The notes below the pieces were generated by a model. The model was given only the letters and a program-made list of their open reading frames with translations. It made no database searches and was not told the origin of the DNA. A stretch of DNA of 64,000 nt from Vibrio gangliei (GTDB taxonomy: Bacteria > Pseudomonadota > Gammaproteobacteria > Enterobacterales > Vibrionaceae): NCBI RefSeq assembly GCF_026001925.1, contig NZ_AP021869.1, positions 1,364,001-1,428,000 of the forward strand, read 5' to 3'. This document shows positions 17,691 through 27,608 of this stretch, one piece after another. Every line of letters starts with the position of its first letter. Position 1 is the first letter of the stretch. Position numbers and translations under genes: made by a program.

Positions 17691-18109
17691 TTAGTCGAGG
17701 TATTTAATTTGCATATTTGCCTGAGACCAAACTTTCCAAGCTCCATTTTCTTGTTTAAACACCACAAGAGCTTGTACGCGATTATTCTTAAATTGCCCAC
17801 CTGAAATTTTTGTCTTTGTCATCCAAATTTTGGCGTAAGCGTATTCATCATCTTGCGCAACAAAATCGAACTGATCTAATTGGTAAGTTAGATCGAAGTT
17901 ATCAAATACCATTTCAATTTGATGTTTAGTTGGAGTCCAAACTAAAGATTGTGTATGCATGGTCGCCATATAGGCATCTACATCTTCTTGTTGTGAGGCA
18001 TGAAGGTTTTGCTTAAGGACTTGATGCACCAATTGTTCAGTACTGCCGCCTGTACTTTGCTAGTAAATAGACCAATCAGTAGTAAGTTACCAAAAACTTT
18101 AATTTTCAT
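17691..18109 (-). pseudogene. NTF2-like exported protein, frameshifted
   Basis: The gene starts at ATG 18109 after a strong TAGGAGAG site. It encodes a signal peptide, MKIKVFGNLLLIGLFTSKVQA, then runs out of frame. From about 18045 the body continues in another frame (STEQLVHQVLKQNL to the stop at 17691), and that frame has a stop at 18060-18062, so it cannot contain the signal. Adding one base near 18042-18050 would restore one protein of about 139 residues. The body aligns with the intact protein at 23230-23664 (DAYMATMHTQS against ASYMDTIHNQS; DDEYAYAKIWM against DDKYAYAKVVF; VVFKQENGAWKVWSQAN against IVFKQINGDWKIWAQAN). The family is NTF2/SnoaL-like with no known activity. The start is 8 bp after the DUF1513 stop, so it is the last gene of that operon. 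A sequencing error in a run of G/C is the alternative to a real mutation. Confidence 0.75.
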
Positions 18110-18117
18110 TTACTCTC

Positions 18118-19248
18118 CTAGGCTGGAATCAAATTCCAATGATTATCCCAATAAATCTGACTGTTCGATTTTTTAATGTTGCCTTGAGGAGAACGTACAA
18201 TTACTTCTCCAGCCCCCGAGCTAACATAAAACTGTTCGTTATTCGAGATAACGCCGGACGCGCTCGGTAACGGCTTCAATTCCAACAATTTATTTTGTGA
18301 TAAAGACCAAATACCGTAACAATTTCCAGGTGGTGAAGTCGCTAATACATAATCTTCAATCACCGCAATACTGGCGATGTAATGATTAAATCGGGCCCAC
18401 TGCTCTGGCTCTGCATGTAACTCTATTAGCTTGCCATGTTCCTTTTGCATGGCAATTAAAGAGGGATAATCACTAGGTTCGCCACGATATTGCTGGCCAC
18501 ATAAAATGATATCGTCTTGGTTATAGCCCAAATGACGAATACTCAACTTATGGTCAGGCAGTCTCGCTTGACTTAGTATTTCACCCGTTTGGCTCAGTCG
18601 TGCCAGACTCGGTTTCATCGAATCTAGATTTTTAGCGGTTCTACCATCGGTATGCACGCCTCCCACACCAACTGCATAACTGCCGTCATTAAGACGAATA
18701 ATTTCATGTGGACCAATCCCAAAACCACGCCATTCCTCTACTTTTTTATAATCTTGATTAACATCGTAGATCCCGATCACGCCTTCGCTGGTTTGCCTAA
18801 TCCCTTCCGTCGCCAATAAATATTGTCCATCGGCACTAAATACACCATGCCCATAAAAATGACGATGTTCACTGGCACTCACGAGATGACGAATTGCACC
18901 CGTTTGATAATCAAACACTTGCATGAAGGTTCCCGGTCTTCGACCAAATGCCACCGCTTCTGTATTGCTGTTCATTTTAGGGTCACTAATCGCAATACCG
19001 TGTGCTCTCTCTGGCAGTAACACAGAGTGAATAGGATGACCTTGCCAATCCGCCACTACGGTGTAAAACTGCCCATTCGGTGAAAGGCTGTTTCCAATCA
19101 GTCTTGGCTGGCGAATATTTGTTGAGTTATCAACTGCTTGAGCAATAGCAGACTCAAGCTTCAGTAAAGGCCAACAAGTACCACCGTATAACGCAGTTTT
19201 TAGTAGGTTTCTGCGGGTACGTTGCCAATGCTCCAAGTTAGTCTCCAT
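18118..19248 (-). CDS. DUF1513 protein with twin-arginine signal
   Basis: A 376-residue exported protein. The start at 19248 gives METNLEHWQRTRRNLLKTAL, whose TRRNLLK matches the Tat motif, followed by a hydrophobic stretch and an AIAQA-type cleavage site. The mature part has repeated beta-propeller-like segments (GIAISDPKMN, FSADGQYLLATE, GIYDVNQDY, GPHEIIRLNDGSYAVGVGG) as in the DUF1513 family. Tat export suggests a folded cofactor or metal site. The start codon overlaps the end of the upstream imelysin gene by 11 bases, indicating coupling. Family function is unproven; it recurs with imelysin and di-heme DUF1111 proteins in iron-regulated operons. Confidence 0.85.
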   Translation of the reverse strand: METNLEHWQRTRRNLLKTALYGGTCWPLLKLESAIAQAVDNSTNIRQPRLIGNSLSPNGQFYTVVADWQGHPIHSVLLPERAHGIAISDPKMNSNTEAVAFGRRPGTFMQVFDYQTGAIRHLVSASEHRHFYGHGVFSADGQYLLATEGIRQTSEGVIGIYDVNQDYKKVEEWRGFGIGPHEIIRLNDGSYAVGVGGVHTDGRTAKNLDSMKPSLARLSQTGEILSQARLPDHKLSIRHLGYNQDDIILCGQQYRGEPSDYPSLIAMQKEHGKLIELHAEPEQWARFNHYIASIAVIEDYVLATSPPGNCYGIWSLSQNKLLELKPLPSASGVISNNEQFYVSSGAGEVIVRSPQGNIKKSNSQIYWDNHWNLIPA

Positions 19249-20260
19249 CGGTAGAATTGAAACCGACCACAATCCCGAGTGCGACAGCCGCTTCTTGTTG
19301 CAGCAAATACTGCACATACTCTAGTTTGTTGTATTGAGCGATCATGTTTTTATAACCCTCTTTCGTTTGCAGCTGTGTAAACAAAGATGGGCTAGTTGGC
19401 AACGTTGCGATAGCTTGCTCAAAATGTAGAACAATTCTATCCGCTAGCTCACTTTCCCCTTTTGCTCTTAGTAATGCATCCAGCCCATGCTCACCATCAG
19501 CTTGGTATAAAGCTTTCATAGCAACCAGATTCGACTTGATATGTACAAGCGATGTTTGTGAACGCCATGACTCGGCAAAATAGGGTTTAGGATGACCAAT
19601 CTTTCCCATTGGGCGCTGTAATTTATGCAGCGTGTAATCCATCTGATTATTGAGTAAGCCAAAATATTCAGATTGCCACTGCGCCGCTGAATAGCCTTGC
19701 CAAGGGTTTTTCTGCCATGCTGTAACTATCTTTTGGGTATTGTGATTAAAGTTCTGACTAATGGCTTTTGCCAATGAACATGCATTTTTATCGCCTTGGG
19801 CAAAAGACGATTTCTCGTCATATAACAGCCACTCCAGCCCACCTAAACTTTGAACGGTGACACTCTGTTCAGCAATGGTTTGCGGCTCCCATAACTCAGG
19901 CTGCTGAATAATTTGAGCCATTTTTCGGCCAGTGATGTCTTTTTTATCTGGCCAAAATTGCATTGACCATCCGAGGGAAATCGCTTGTTCAGGTCCTTTA
20001 GCTTGTCCTTGCAGCGCCATCCAAGCCTGAGCAGTATCGAGCCATTGCTGCTTTAACGGCGCTAAACCCGTCTTTTGGTCATCTTGACAGTAGTCAATAA
20101 CAGCTTGGTTTAATTCACTGGCTTGACGGTTAAGTTGTGTGGCCGCTTTTAGTTCAATCTGATAAATAGGAGCACTGCTGTTTTCCGCAGCGATTGTTTG
20201 TTGTGTGGCCAATAAGGTCACGGAAGAAATTGCTATTAAAAAATGAGACAAATGCTTCAT
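19238..20260 (-). CDS. Imelysin-family periplasmic protein (second copy in the operon)
   Basis: A 340-residue protein with a signal peptide (FLIAISSVTLLATQQTIAA) and an imelysin/EfeO-type helical domain: AWMALQGQAKGPEQAISLGW, SLGGLEWLLYDE, and a helical C-terminal half. In the first imelysin the pocket reads GYHAIE; here the equivalent segment is SLGGLEWLLY, so the histidine is absent and the metal or ligand site probably differs. It is preceded by the di-heme gene (29 bp gap) and overlaps the DUF1513 gene. The likely location is the periplasm. Confidence 0.85.
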   Translation of the reverse strand: MKHLSHFLIAISSVTLLATQQTIAAENSSAPIYQIELKAATQLNRQASELNQAVIDYCQDDQKTGLAPLKQQWLDTAQAWMALQGQAKGPEQAISLGWSMQFWPDKKDITGRKMAQIIQQPELWEPQTIAEQSVTVQSLGGLEWLLYDEKSSFAQGDKNACSLAKAISQNFNHNTQKIVTAWQKNPWQGYSAAQWQSEYFGLLNNQMDYTLHKLQRPMGKIGHPKPYFAESWRSQTSLVHIKSNLVAMKALYQADGEHGLDALLRAKGESELADRIVLHFEQAIATLPTSPSLFTQLQTKEGYKNMIAQYNKLEYVQYLLQQEAAVALGIVVGFNSTDGD

Positions 20261-20289
20261 TGCCTATCCTTGGTTGATATCTTGTATTT

Positions 20290-21687
20290 TTATAACGAAT
20301 TCAAAAATGCAATCAGCGCCGTACGCTCCGACTGTGTGAGATTTAGAACCGCATCTCTGGAAGTTTGCGCTTCACCACCATGCCAGAGAATCGCTTCCAT
20401 CAAATTACGTGCGCGGCCATCATGCAAATAGTAGGTATGCCCATTCACTTCTTCGGTGTAGCCAATTCCCCATAGCGGTGGGGTGCGCCATTCTTTACCT
20501 GTTGCCAAAAACTCAGGTCGGTTATCGGCTAGCCCTTCTCCCATGTCATGTAAAAGCAGATCGGTGTATGGGTGAATGGTTTGATTCGATAATGCCGGTA
20601 GAGATTCTCTGCTTCCTGTTTTGAGCGTTGGAATATGACATGAATTGCAGCCCACTTGTTCGAAAACAGCTTGTCCTTTTTGTACGCTAGGGTCATCAAG
20701 ATTTCTACGAACAGGTACTGCTAAATGCTGAGAATAAAACTCAACAAATTTGAGGATTTTTTTGCTCACCTCGACCTGTTCATCCTCACTATTACCATTT
20801 GGTAAGTCTGCACAAATAGGCTGTTTGCTACTGCAATTTTCCTGTGTAAAAAAAGCGCTGGTTAAGCCCAGGTCGCCATTAAAAGCGGCAGCATCTTGTT
20901 GAATTAAAGTGGGTTGTCCTGCTTTCCAACCAAAACGCCCAACAACGGTCGATTGCATTTCAACGTCCCACACTTGATTGACTCGCCCGCTTATGCCTTT
21001 GTTTTCTAAGCGCTGTGTTTCAGCAAGCTCATACAAGGTGTTATCAGGCACCGACTCCAATAATCCAAGCCCAATCATAGGTGGTGCAACACGAGCAGAA
21101 AGCATGGTTTGTGGCGCTAATGGGCCTTGTGAAAGATCATGAATTTGAAGCCTTGGCTTACGTAATTCAACTTTTTCACCATCTGAAAACTCAACCGTAA
21201 CCGGCTCATAAGTAATGCGAATTTTCCCTTCAGGCGTCGTATTAGGGAGAGAAAAATCTTGTAATTGATCCCCATAAGTAGGCTCAGGAATGACGCCATT
21301 TATAATCAATTGTTGTTTTTGCTCATTGGTTAAGGCTGGCACGCTAAGCCGAACTAACATGGAAACGGCTTGATCTTCGCCTTCTTCTGGCGGATGACCT
21401 CGCCCATCTTTGATATGACAGTTTTGGCAACCATTGGTATTAAATAAAGGGCCAAGCCCATCACGTGCATCAGTAGTGGAAGGTGCTTGAACCCAAGGGT
21501 TGCGAAAGAAAGAATTACCAACACTAAAATCTAACCGTTTTGACAATGGCAGATTATTGGCAGGCATAGAATAGGCATTACTGCCTTGCTTATTAACACT
21601 GGTTTCGCCACCCGATTTCACACCATAAGCATGAACAAAGGAAGGCAGTATCAACGCGACTGAAAAAAGTAAACAAGAATGCTTCAT
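20290..21687 (-). CDS. Di-heme DUF1111 cytochrome-like oxidoreductase
   Basis: A 465-residue exported protein with signal peptide MKHSCLLFSVALILPSFVHA. Two c-type heme motifs, CQNCH at about residues 87-91 and CNSCH at about 347-351, are spaced as in DUF1111 (called thiol oxidoreductases, related to MauG/di-heme peroxidases). The C-terminus carries RTPPLWGIGYTEEVNGHTY and the DGRARNLMEAILWHGGEA segment typical of the family. It presumably transfers electrons in the periplasm, perhaps redox chemistry on iron bound by the neighbouring imelysins; this is inference. It is the second gene of the minus-strand operon. Confidence 0.9.
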   Translation of the reverse strand: MKHSCLLFSVALILPSFVHAYGVKSGGETSVNKQGSNAYSMPANNLPLSKRLDFSVGNSFFRNPWVQAPSTTDARDGLGPLFNTNGCQNCHIKDGRGHPPEEGEDQAVSMLVRLSVPALTNEQKQQLIINGVIPEPTYGDQLQDFSLPNTTPEGKIRITYEPVTVEFSDGEKVELRKPRLQIHDLSQGPLAPQTMLSARVAPPMIGLGLLESVPDNTLYELAETQRLENKGISGRVNQVWDVEMQSTVVGRFGWKAGQPTLIQQDAAAFNGDLGLTSAFFTQENCSSKQPICADLPNGNSEDEQVEVSKKILKFVEFYSQHLAVPVRRNLDDPSVQKGQAVFEQVGCNSCHIPTLKTGSRESLPALSNQTIHPYTDLLLHDMGEGLADNRPEFLATGKEWRTPPLWGIGYTEEVNGHTYYLHDGRARNLMEAILWHGGEAQTSRDAVLNLTQSERTALIAFLNSL

Positions 21688-21695
21688 AATTTATT

Positions 21696-21723
21696 AAAGC
21701 CTGCAGCGTTCACTGCAGGCTTT
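21696..21723 (-). terminator. Strong hairpin between the first imelysin and the di-heme gene
   Basis: A perfect 11-bp stem, AAAGCCTGCAG with CTGCAGGCTTT, with a 6-base loop. The following T-run is weak (TTTAATAAATT), so it may act as a partial terminator or an mRNA stabiliser inside the operon. Confidence 0.6.
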
Positions 21724-21750
21724 CGTACCTCTGTAACCACTAAGGAAGAA

Positions 21751-23004
21751 TTAAAAATCGTGATCAGCGTTATCAGGACTTAGATTAGTAATTCCCACTA
21801 ATGCTGCGGTTTTTTCAATCGCTTCTGTTTGTTTCACAAGTGCATCAATCGATGCTTGTACTAATTGGTTACCCTTCTTGTTGCTAGAGGCAATCAGTTG
21901 ATCAAAATGTTGATTATCTTGCTCTGCAGAATCAACCAAGGTATGGACTTGATTACGTGTCGCATCAAACTGCTTTGCAATCGCCTCAGCCGCCGCTTTA
22001 TCTTTTTCTGCAACTAAATCTTTTAAGCTGGCACCTTTTACGACTGAACCATCGACACGCGTATAGGAACCATTAAACACGTTGTAAATGCCTTGCTCAT
22101 TATAGAAATGCGAATTGTGTGTGTTATCTGAGAAACAGTCGTGCTCATCTTCGGTTGAGTTGGCTTCTAATGCGACTTTCATACGTTCGCCAGCCAGTTC
22201 ACCTAGCGACAATGACCCCATGCCAAATAGCATTTTGCGCAGCCCTTCTTCTGCGGGTTGTTGTAGCAGTTCAGTGCGGTAGTTATCTTTACTTTCTGCT
22301 GCCCACTGATCTTTCATCCATGCTAAATCTTGTACTAACAATTGCGTCGCCGCTTTTAAATACTGAGCTCGACGGTCACAGTGTCCATTGGTGCAGTTTT
22401 CACCTTGAAGGTAATCGGTATAAGCTCGCTCACCAGCACCAGCCTCTGTGCCGTGCAAATCTTGTCCCCACAGCAAAAATTCAATGGCATGATAACCGGT
22501 TGCAACATTGGCTTCTGAACCTGCAAGCTCGTTCAAGCTCGCTAATAATTCTGGCGTAATCGATGTGGCATCTATTTTGTCAGCGCCAACTTGCAGCGTT
22601 GTATTTGCGATAATATTCGCTTGCGCGCCTTCATTCCCAAGCTCATGGTGATATCCTTTTGCGACATAATCAATCAAGCCTTCATCCAATGGCCAAGCAT
22701 TTAATTGCCCTTCCCAATCATCAACAACAGGGTTACTGAATCGGAAAGTTTCTGATTGCTGATAAGGGACTCGAGAGGCGAGCCAAGCGTTACGAGCTTG
22801 TTCTAGCGTTTCAGTTGAAGGATTATCAATTAACTTATCAATGGCTTTTTGTAAATTTTGAGCCGTTATGTATGCATCATCAAAGACAGCATAAGCAATA
22901 TCAGCATAATTACTCACAACTTCTTTAGGTTCTGCTGCAAATGCCATATTACTCGTTGCTAAAAGGCCAGAAATAAATAGTGAAGACGTTTTAAAATTAA
23001 GCAT
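21751..23004 (-). CDS. Imelysin-family iron-regulated protein (IrpA-like)
   Basis: A 417-residue protein with signal peptide ending MAFAAEPKE. It has the imelysin core: NAWLASRVPYQQSETFRF, LNAWPLDEGLIDYV, and the GxHxxE motif GYHAIEFLLWGQDL at about residues 170-183. The C-terminal part carries the second repeat (LAGERMKVALE, then the NDSHS-like segment with HDCFSDNTHNSH). The family includes IrpA, EfeO and ICMP; roles proposed are iron binding or delivery at the cell envelope. It is the first gene of the operon, directly downstream of a Fur-box-like site. Confidence 0.9.
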   Translation of the reverse strand: MLNFKTSSLFISGLLATSNMAFAAEPKEVVSNYADIAYAVFDDAYITAQNLQKAIDKLIDNPSTETLEQARNAWLASRVPYQQSETFRFSNPVVDDWEGQLNAWPLDEGLIDYVAKGYHHELGNEGAQANIIANTTLQVGADKIDATSITPELLASLNELAGSEANVATGYHAIEFLLWGQDLHGTEAGAGERAYTDYLQGENCTNGHCDRRAQYLKAATQLLVQDLAWMKDQWAAESKDNYRTELLQQPAEEGLRKMLFGMGSLSLGELAGERMKVALEANSTEDEHDCFSDNTHNSHFYNEQGIYNVFNGSYTRVDGSVVKGASLKDLVAEKDKAAAEAIAKQFDATRNQVHTLVDSAEQDNQHFDQLIASSNKKGNQLVQASIDALVKQTEAIEKTAALVGITNLSPDNADHDF

Positions 23005-23031
23005 ATCTCATCCCTGTATAAAGAATCGAAG

Positions 23032-23046
23032 TGAAAACCATTATCA
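23032..23046 (-). promoter_or_regulatory. Fur-box-like operator upstream of the imelysin operon
   Basis: On the minus strand TGATAATGGTTTTCA matches the 7-1-7 Fur consensus TGATAAT-N-ATTATCA at 12 of 14 fixed positions. It lies 28-42 bp before the first imelysin start codon. This fits the iron-responsive behaviour known for imelysin/IrpA genes. Assignment is by eye. Confidence 0.65.
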
Positions 23047-23133
23047 CTTACGCTGAGGTTTGGAAAATAATACTTACTTACAAGATTTTTACAACACCTT
23101 CACATCACTTAGGCAGAGACATAACCTGCAAAA

Positions 23134-23160
23134 CAAAAAAAACCTCTAAAAAAGAGGCTT
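23134..23160 (-). terminator. Terminator of the intact NTF2-like gene
   Basis: On the minus strand CCTCT pairs with AGAGG around TTTTT, followed by a run of eight Ts. Confidence 0.65.
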
Positions 23161-23229
23161 TAAATTCGAATTACTTCAAAATGAACAAGATCCTTTGAAG
23201 TCACACAATAGGTATCGATTAGGTATCTG

Positions 23230-23664
23230 TTATTTTATAGGCTTTGCATCTAGCTTAGTTAGCTCTAAATTCGCTTGAGCCCAAATCTTCCAATCGCCAT
23301 TAATTTGTTTGAATACGATCAAAGATTCAATTTGATTATCTTGAAATGCAGGCCCTCGAACTTTATGTGTCTCAAACACGACCTTAGCATAAGCATACTT
23401 ATCATCCTCACCAACTAAGACAACATCCTTCAAATCATACTTTAAGTCATAAGCTTTAAATGTCAGCTTTAACACATTTTCTGTGGTTTGGTATAACGCT
23501 GATTGGTTGTGTATCGTATCCATATAACTTGCAATATCTTCATTTTCTAGTGCTTTAAAGTTATCTACTACGACTTCTAAAACGTCTGATTCAGTATCAG
23601 CGAATACTGGCGTCGAACATAAAGAAAATAAGCACAACAAGGCCGCTTTTATATTATTGTTCAT
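23230..23664 (-). CDS. NTF2-like exported protein (intact paralogue)
   Basis: A 144-residue protein from ATG 23664, which has AGGAAA about 10 bases upstream; an in-frame start 33 bases earlier would spoil the signal peptide. Residues 1-22 are a signal peptide ending PVFA. The mature part has the NTF2/SnoaL cone-fold pattern: an N-terminal helix VVVDNFKALENEDIASYMDTIH and later strands with YAYAKVVFETH and LIVFKQINGDWKIWAQAN. It is paralogous to the frameshifted gene at 17691-18109. It starts 29 bp after ribA, so it may share ribA transcription, and it lies just upstream of the imelysin operon promoter. No function is known. Confidence 0.85.
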   Translation of the reverse strand: MNNNIKAALLCLFSLCSTPVFADTESDVLEVVVDNFKALENEDIASYMDTIHNQSALYQTTENVLKLTFKAYDLKYDLKDVVLVGEDDKYAYAKVVFETHKVRGPAFQDNQIESLIVFKQINGDWKIWAQANLELTKLDAKPIK

Positions 23665-23693
23665 CGTATGATTTCCTATCATCAATTGACTTA

Positions 23694-24302
23694 TCACAAG
23701 TCGTCATCAAAGTGTAGTCGATGTTTTCCATGAGAAGCTTTTGCTTTCAAATAGCTTTCATTTCCTGTCTTAATATGTACATGTGTAGGGATAACTTCTT
23801 CTAATTCGATGCCAAACTCTTGCAGCTCTTTCATTTTTTTCGGGTTATTAGTAATTAGCTTAATTTTCAAAACGCCCAGCGCTTTCAGCATTTGCGCCGC
23901 TTCTGAAAAATCTCGTAAATCATCACCAAAACCTAAATGATTGTTGGCTTCATAGGTATTCATACCTGCGCTTTGCAAGCGATAAGCATCAATCTTATTG
24001 TATAAACCAATGCCGCGCCCTTCTTGACGTAAATAGAGCAAGATGCCCCCCTGCTGCCCCATTTTTTCAATCGTTTCATCAAGTTGTTCACCGCAATCAC
24101 AACGCGATGAATGAAAAACATCACCGGTTAAGCATTCTGAATGCATACGGACAAGTGGCACTTGTGGTGACTTATCTGCTGATTTAAAAATAATGGCGAT
24201 ATGTTCTTTATCCGTTTTTAATCCACTAAACGATAATATCTCTGCATCAATATCGCTTTTTTTACCGACTTTTAAATCTACTCTGGCTCTAACTTCCGCC
24301 AT
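23694..24302 (-). CDS. ribA: GTP cyclohydrolase II
   Basis: The first committed step of riboflavin synthesis: GTP to 2,5-diamino-6-ribosylamino-pyrimidinone phosphate, formate and pyrophosphate. The 202-residue protein carries the zinc cysteines in [18 protein letters not shown], the catalytic [14 protein letters not shown] segment, and LITNNPKKM. It is a stand-alone RibA, not fused to the RibB domain. I chose ATG 24302 because GAGA lies seven bases upstream; ATG 24308 is also in frame. Confidence 0.93.
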   Translation of the reverse strand: MAEVRARVDLKVGKKSDIDAEILSFSGLKTDKEHIAIIFKSADKSPQVPLVRMHSECLTGDVFHSSRCDCGEQLDETIEKMGQQGGILLYLRQEGRGIGLYNKIDAYRLQSAGMNTYEANNHLGFGDDLRDFSEAAQMLKALGVLKIKLITNNPKKMKELQEFGIELEEVIPTHVHIKTGNESYLKAKASHGKHRLHFDDDL

Positions 24303-24308
24303 TATCAT

Positions 24309-24552
24309 TCTCGCTCTATTCTCGATTACCCAGCTTTTTGCCTACTCTAAGCTGTTTATATTCTTCATGCTTGAGATCATTATCGGACTAAATGAGGGGT
24401 AAATCACATTATTTATTTGCTGTTATACTATAACAATCGATTAACTAATCAAGCAAAAATCTCGATGATGTTAATACTGAAATTTGAACATAAATCTATA
24501 CGCCTATTTAGCTTAGGTCATGTAAATAGCTTAGGGGCTGCAAGATTCTACC
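24309..24552. other. Intergenic region between gyrA and ribA; nothing recognised
   Basis: About 240 bp, AT-rich, expected to contain the ribA promoter. No FMN-riboswitch-like sequence and no credible ORF were seen. Confidence 0.5.
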
Positions 24553-24590
24553 TCAAATAAAAAAGGTCGGCAGCTTTCACTACCGACCTT
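24553..24590 (-). terminator. Terminator of gyrA
   Basis: On the minus strand AAGGTCGG pairs with CCGACCTT (12-base loop), followed by TTTTATTT. Confidence 0.85.
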
Positions 24591-24614
24591 ATTACAAAGT
24601 AATCACATTATTGA

Positions 24615-27254
24615 TTATTCAGCATCGTTTTCAGAAGACTCTTTGTCCGAATTATCAGAGCTAGACTCTGTATTCGCTTGAGAATCAGTCGCTGCATCTG
24701 CCACTTCTTCCATTAGCTCTTCTTCAGACATTTCTTCGATACGCTGCAAGCCAACCACTTTCTCATCTTCTGAGGTACGAATTAGCGTTACACCTTGCGT
24801 GTTACGGCCAACTTGACTTACTTCTGCAACACGAGTACGTACCAGTGTACCGGCGTTAGTGATCATCATGAACTCATCCGCTTCAAGCGCTTGAATTGCA
24901 CCGACAACCTGACCATTACGCTCAGAAACCTTGATCGATACAACACCTTTCGTGCCGCGACCTTTAGTTGGGTACTCAGTAATAACGGTACGTTTACCAT
25001 AACCATTTTCAGTCACAGTAAGAACATCACCACCATCGTTTTGTGGCACAATCAACGACACAACTTGGTCGTTATCCGCAAGACGAATACCACGTACACC
25101 CGCAGCCGTACGGCCCATTGCACGAACATGTTCTTCACTGAAGCGAACCACTTTACCCTCTTTCGAGAACAGCATGATTTCATCTTCACCAGAAGTGATA
25201 TCAACACCAATCAGTGTATCTTCGTCGCGTAAGTTAACAGCAATCAAACCGTTAGCACGAACATTTGAGAAACTTGCTAGTGAGGTTTTCTTCACCGTAC
25301 CGTCACCGGTTGCCATGAAGATAAACTTGTCCTCAGAGAACTCATCAACACGTAAAATTGCAGTGATGCGCTCATTTTCTTCCAGTGGGAGAATGTTCAC
25401 AATTGGCTTACCACGTGCAGTACGAGTTGCATGCGGCAATTGGTAAGTCTTCAAGCGGTACGCTTTACCACGAGTAGAGAAGCAAAGAATATTGTCATGA
25501 GTATTCGCGACTAATAGACGCTCGATGAAGTCTTCATCTTTCATCTTAGTGGCGCTCTTACCTTTACCACCACGACGTTGCGCTTCGTAATCACTTAGCA
25601 CTTGGTACTTCACGTAACCTTCGTGAGAAAGCGTCACAACCACATCTTCTTGAGCGATCAGCTCTTCCATGTCGATATCATGGCTAGCCGCGGTAATTTC
25701 TGTACGACGTGAATCACCAAAACCTTCACGAACTGCTTCTAATTCTTCACGAATGACTTCCATCAAACGCTCAGTGCTTGAAAGGATGTGAATCAATTCA
25801 GCGATTTCATCAAGTAAAGCTTTGTATTCGTCTAGGATCTTCTCATGCTCTAGACCGGTTAAACGGTGTAGACGCAATTCAAGGATCGCTTGTGCTTGTT
25901 GCTCAGTTAAGAAGTATTGGCCATCACGAATACCAAATTCATCTTCTAACCAGTCTGGACGAGCAGCATCTGTACCCGCACGCTCAAGCATTGAAGCCAC
26001 ATTGCCAAGATCCCAGCCACGAGCCACTAAGCCAGCTTTTGCTTCCGCTGGTGTTGGTGCGTTACGGATCAATTCGATGATTTCATCAATATTGGCTAAC
26101 GCAAGTGCTAAAGCTTCAAGGATATGGGCACGATCGCGCGCTTTACGTAATTCAAAAATCGTACGACGAGTCACCACTTCACGGCGGTGATCGACAAAGC
26201 ATTTCAACATTTCTTTTAGGTTGAATAGCTTAGGCTGGCCATTATCAAGCGCAACCATGTTAATGCCGAAAGTCGTTTGAAGCTGAGTTTGTGAATAAAG
26301 GTTGTTTAGAACCACTTCACCTACTGCGTCACGCTTACATTCGATAACAATACGCATACCATCTTTATCAGACTCATCGCGAAGTGCGCTAATGCCTTCT
26401 ACTTTTTTGTCTTTTACCAGCTCTGCGATTTTTTCAATCACGCGAGCTTTGTTGACTTGATATGGGATTTCAGTAACTACGATAGTCTCACGACCGTTTT
26501 TATCCGTATCGATATGCGCTTTAGAACGCATGTAAACTTTACCGCGACCGGTTTTGTATGCGTCGATAATGCCTTTACGACCACTGATCAATGCTGCGGT
26601 TGGGAAATCAGGACCTGGAATATGTTCCATCAACTCATCAATGGTTACATCTTCGTTATCGATATAAGCCAAACAACCATCTAATACTTCACCTAAGTTA
26701 TGTGGTGGAATATTGGTTGCCATACCTACTGCGATACCAGACGCACCGTTTACCAGTAAGTTAGGAATTTTGGTTGGTAGAACCGCTGGGATTTTTTCAG
26801 TACCGTCGTAGTTGTCGACGTAATCTACGGTTTCTTTATCAAGGTCGGCTAACAGCTCATGAGCCATTTTAGACATGCGAACTTCGGTATAACGCATCGC
26901 CGCCGCTGAGTCGCCATCGATAGAACCAAAGTTACCTTGGCCATCAACAAGCATATAGCGAAGTGAGAATGGTTGAGCCATACGTACGATAGTGTCATAT
27001 ACCGCACTGTCACCATGAGGGTGATATTTACCGATTACGTCACCGACGACACGGGCAGATTTTTTATATGGTTTGTTCCAGTCATTACCTAGAACATTCA
27101 TCGCGAATAAAACACGACGGTGAACCGGTTTTAGGCCATCACGTACATCGGGTAACGCACGGCCAACGATGACAGACATCGCATAGTCAAGATACGAGCC
27201 ACGCAGCTCATCTTCAATATTTACTGGCGTAATTTGTTTAGCTAAATCGCTCAT
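24615..27254 (-). CDS. gyrA: DNA gyrase subunit A
   Basis: Subunit A of type II topoisomerase, which introduces negative supercoils with GyrB. The 879-residue protein has the catalytic tyrosine at residue 122 ([10 protein letters not shown]). Ser83 and Asp87 are both present, the wild-type state of the quinolone-resistance region. The C-terminal beta-pinwheel begins with the GyrA box QRRGGKG. The tail is acidic and Ser/Asp/Glu-rich (about the last 50 residues), as in many gammaproteobacteria. It is divergent from ubiG, as in E. coli. Confidence 0.98.
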   Translation of the reverse strand: MSDLAKQITPVNIEDELRGSYLDYAMSVIVGRALPDVRDGLKPVHRRVLFAMNVLGNDWNKPYKKSARVVGDVIGKYHPHGDSAVYDTIVRMAQPFSLRYMLVDGQGNFGSIDGDSAAAMRYTEVRMSKMAHELLADLDKETVDYVDNYDGTEKIPAVLPTKIPNLLVNGASGIAVGMATNIPPHNLGEVLDGCLAYIDNEDVTIDELMEHIPGPDFPTAALISGRKGIIDAYKTGRGKVYMRSKAHIDTDKNGRETIVVTEIPYQVNKARVIEKIAELVKDKKVEGISALRDESDKDGMRIVIECKRDAVGEVVLNNLYSQTQLQTTFGINMVALDNGQPKLFNLKEMLKCFVDHRREVVTRRTIFELRKARDRAHILEALALALANIDEIIELIRNAPTPAEAKAGLVARGWDLGNVASMLERAGTDAARPDWLEDEFGIRDGQYFLTEQQAQAILELRLHRLTGLEHEKILDEYKALLDEIAELIHILSSTERLMEVIREELEAVREGFGDSRRTEITAASHDIDMEELIAQEDVVVTLSHEGYVKYQVLSDYEAQRRGGKGKSATKMKDEDFIERLLVANTHDNILCFSTRGKAYRLKTYQLPHATRTARGKPIVNILPLEENERITAILRVDEFSEDKFIFMATGDGTVKKTSLASFSNVRANGLIAVNLRDEDTLIGVDITSGEDEIMLFSKEGKVVRFSEEHVRAMGRTAAGVRGIRLADNDQVVSLIVPQNDGGDVLTVTENGYGKRTVITEYPTKGRGTKGVVSIKVSERNGQVVGAIQALEADEFMMITNAGTLVRTRVAEVSQVGRNTQGVTLIRTSEDEKVVGLQRIEEMSEEELMEEVADAATDSQANTESSSDNSDKESSENDAE

Positions 27255-27608
27255 AGAGCCATTATCCCTCTATTTTTTTGATCGCGTATTTGATTACCAA
27301 TAGCGATACGCACAAGGTTTAAAAATATAACATAGAAATCACGATTTCGGCAGCTATTTCATGGTGCTTTTACTCACTTGATAGCAAGTTCACGCTTTAA
27401 CTGAAGAAAAATTGAGCTAGATTCAAATTTATGCTTTTTATCAATCACTTTCTATTCAAAATTTTACAGGCAGAATTTCTCTTAGCTCACCTTTCCTAAT
27501 CTCGCTTTATGCTGATATAGTGACAAACCTAACGCCTAAGGTCTGTTGACCCTAAGCCTTAAAATTATTCGCTCAAGCAGCTTCATTTATTAACAGCAGA
27601 ATAACGGT
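27255..27608. promoter_or_regulatory. Divergent gyrA/ubiG promoter region
   Basis: A 354-bp AT-rich spacer between divergent genes. The only structure seen is an imperfect inverted repeat near 27534-27558 (CCTAAGGTC-TGTT-GACCCTAAG) about 50 bp before ubiG. I could not place promoter boxes. Confidence 0.45.

Noticed and set aside
22119-22559. A 146-codon plus-strand frame opposite the first imelysin gene.
   Set aside because: It is antisense to a clear exported-protein gene, and its product has low-complexity Leu/Arg composition typical of a reverse-frame shadow.
25174-26190. Several long plus-strand open frames opposite gyrA (90-122 codons).
   Set aside because: They overlap the well-conserved gyrA frame in antisense, have no ribosome sites and resemble no protein I know; they follow from gyrA codon bias.
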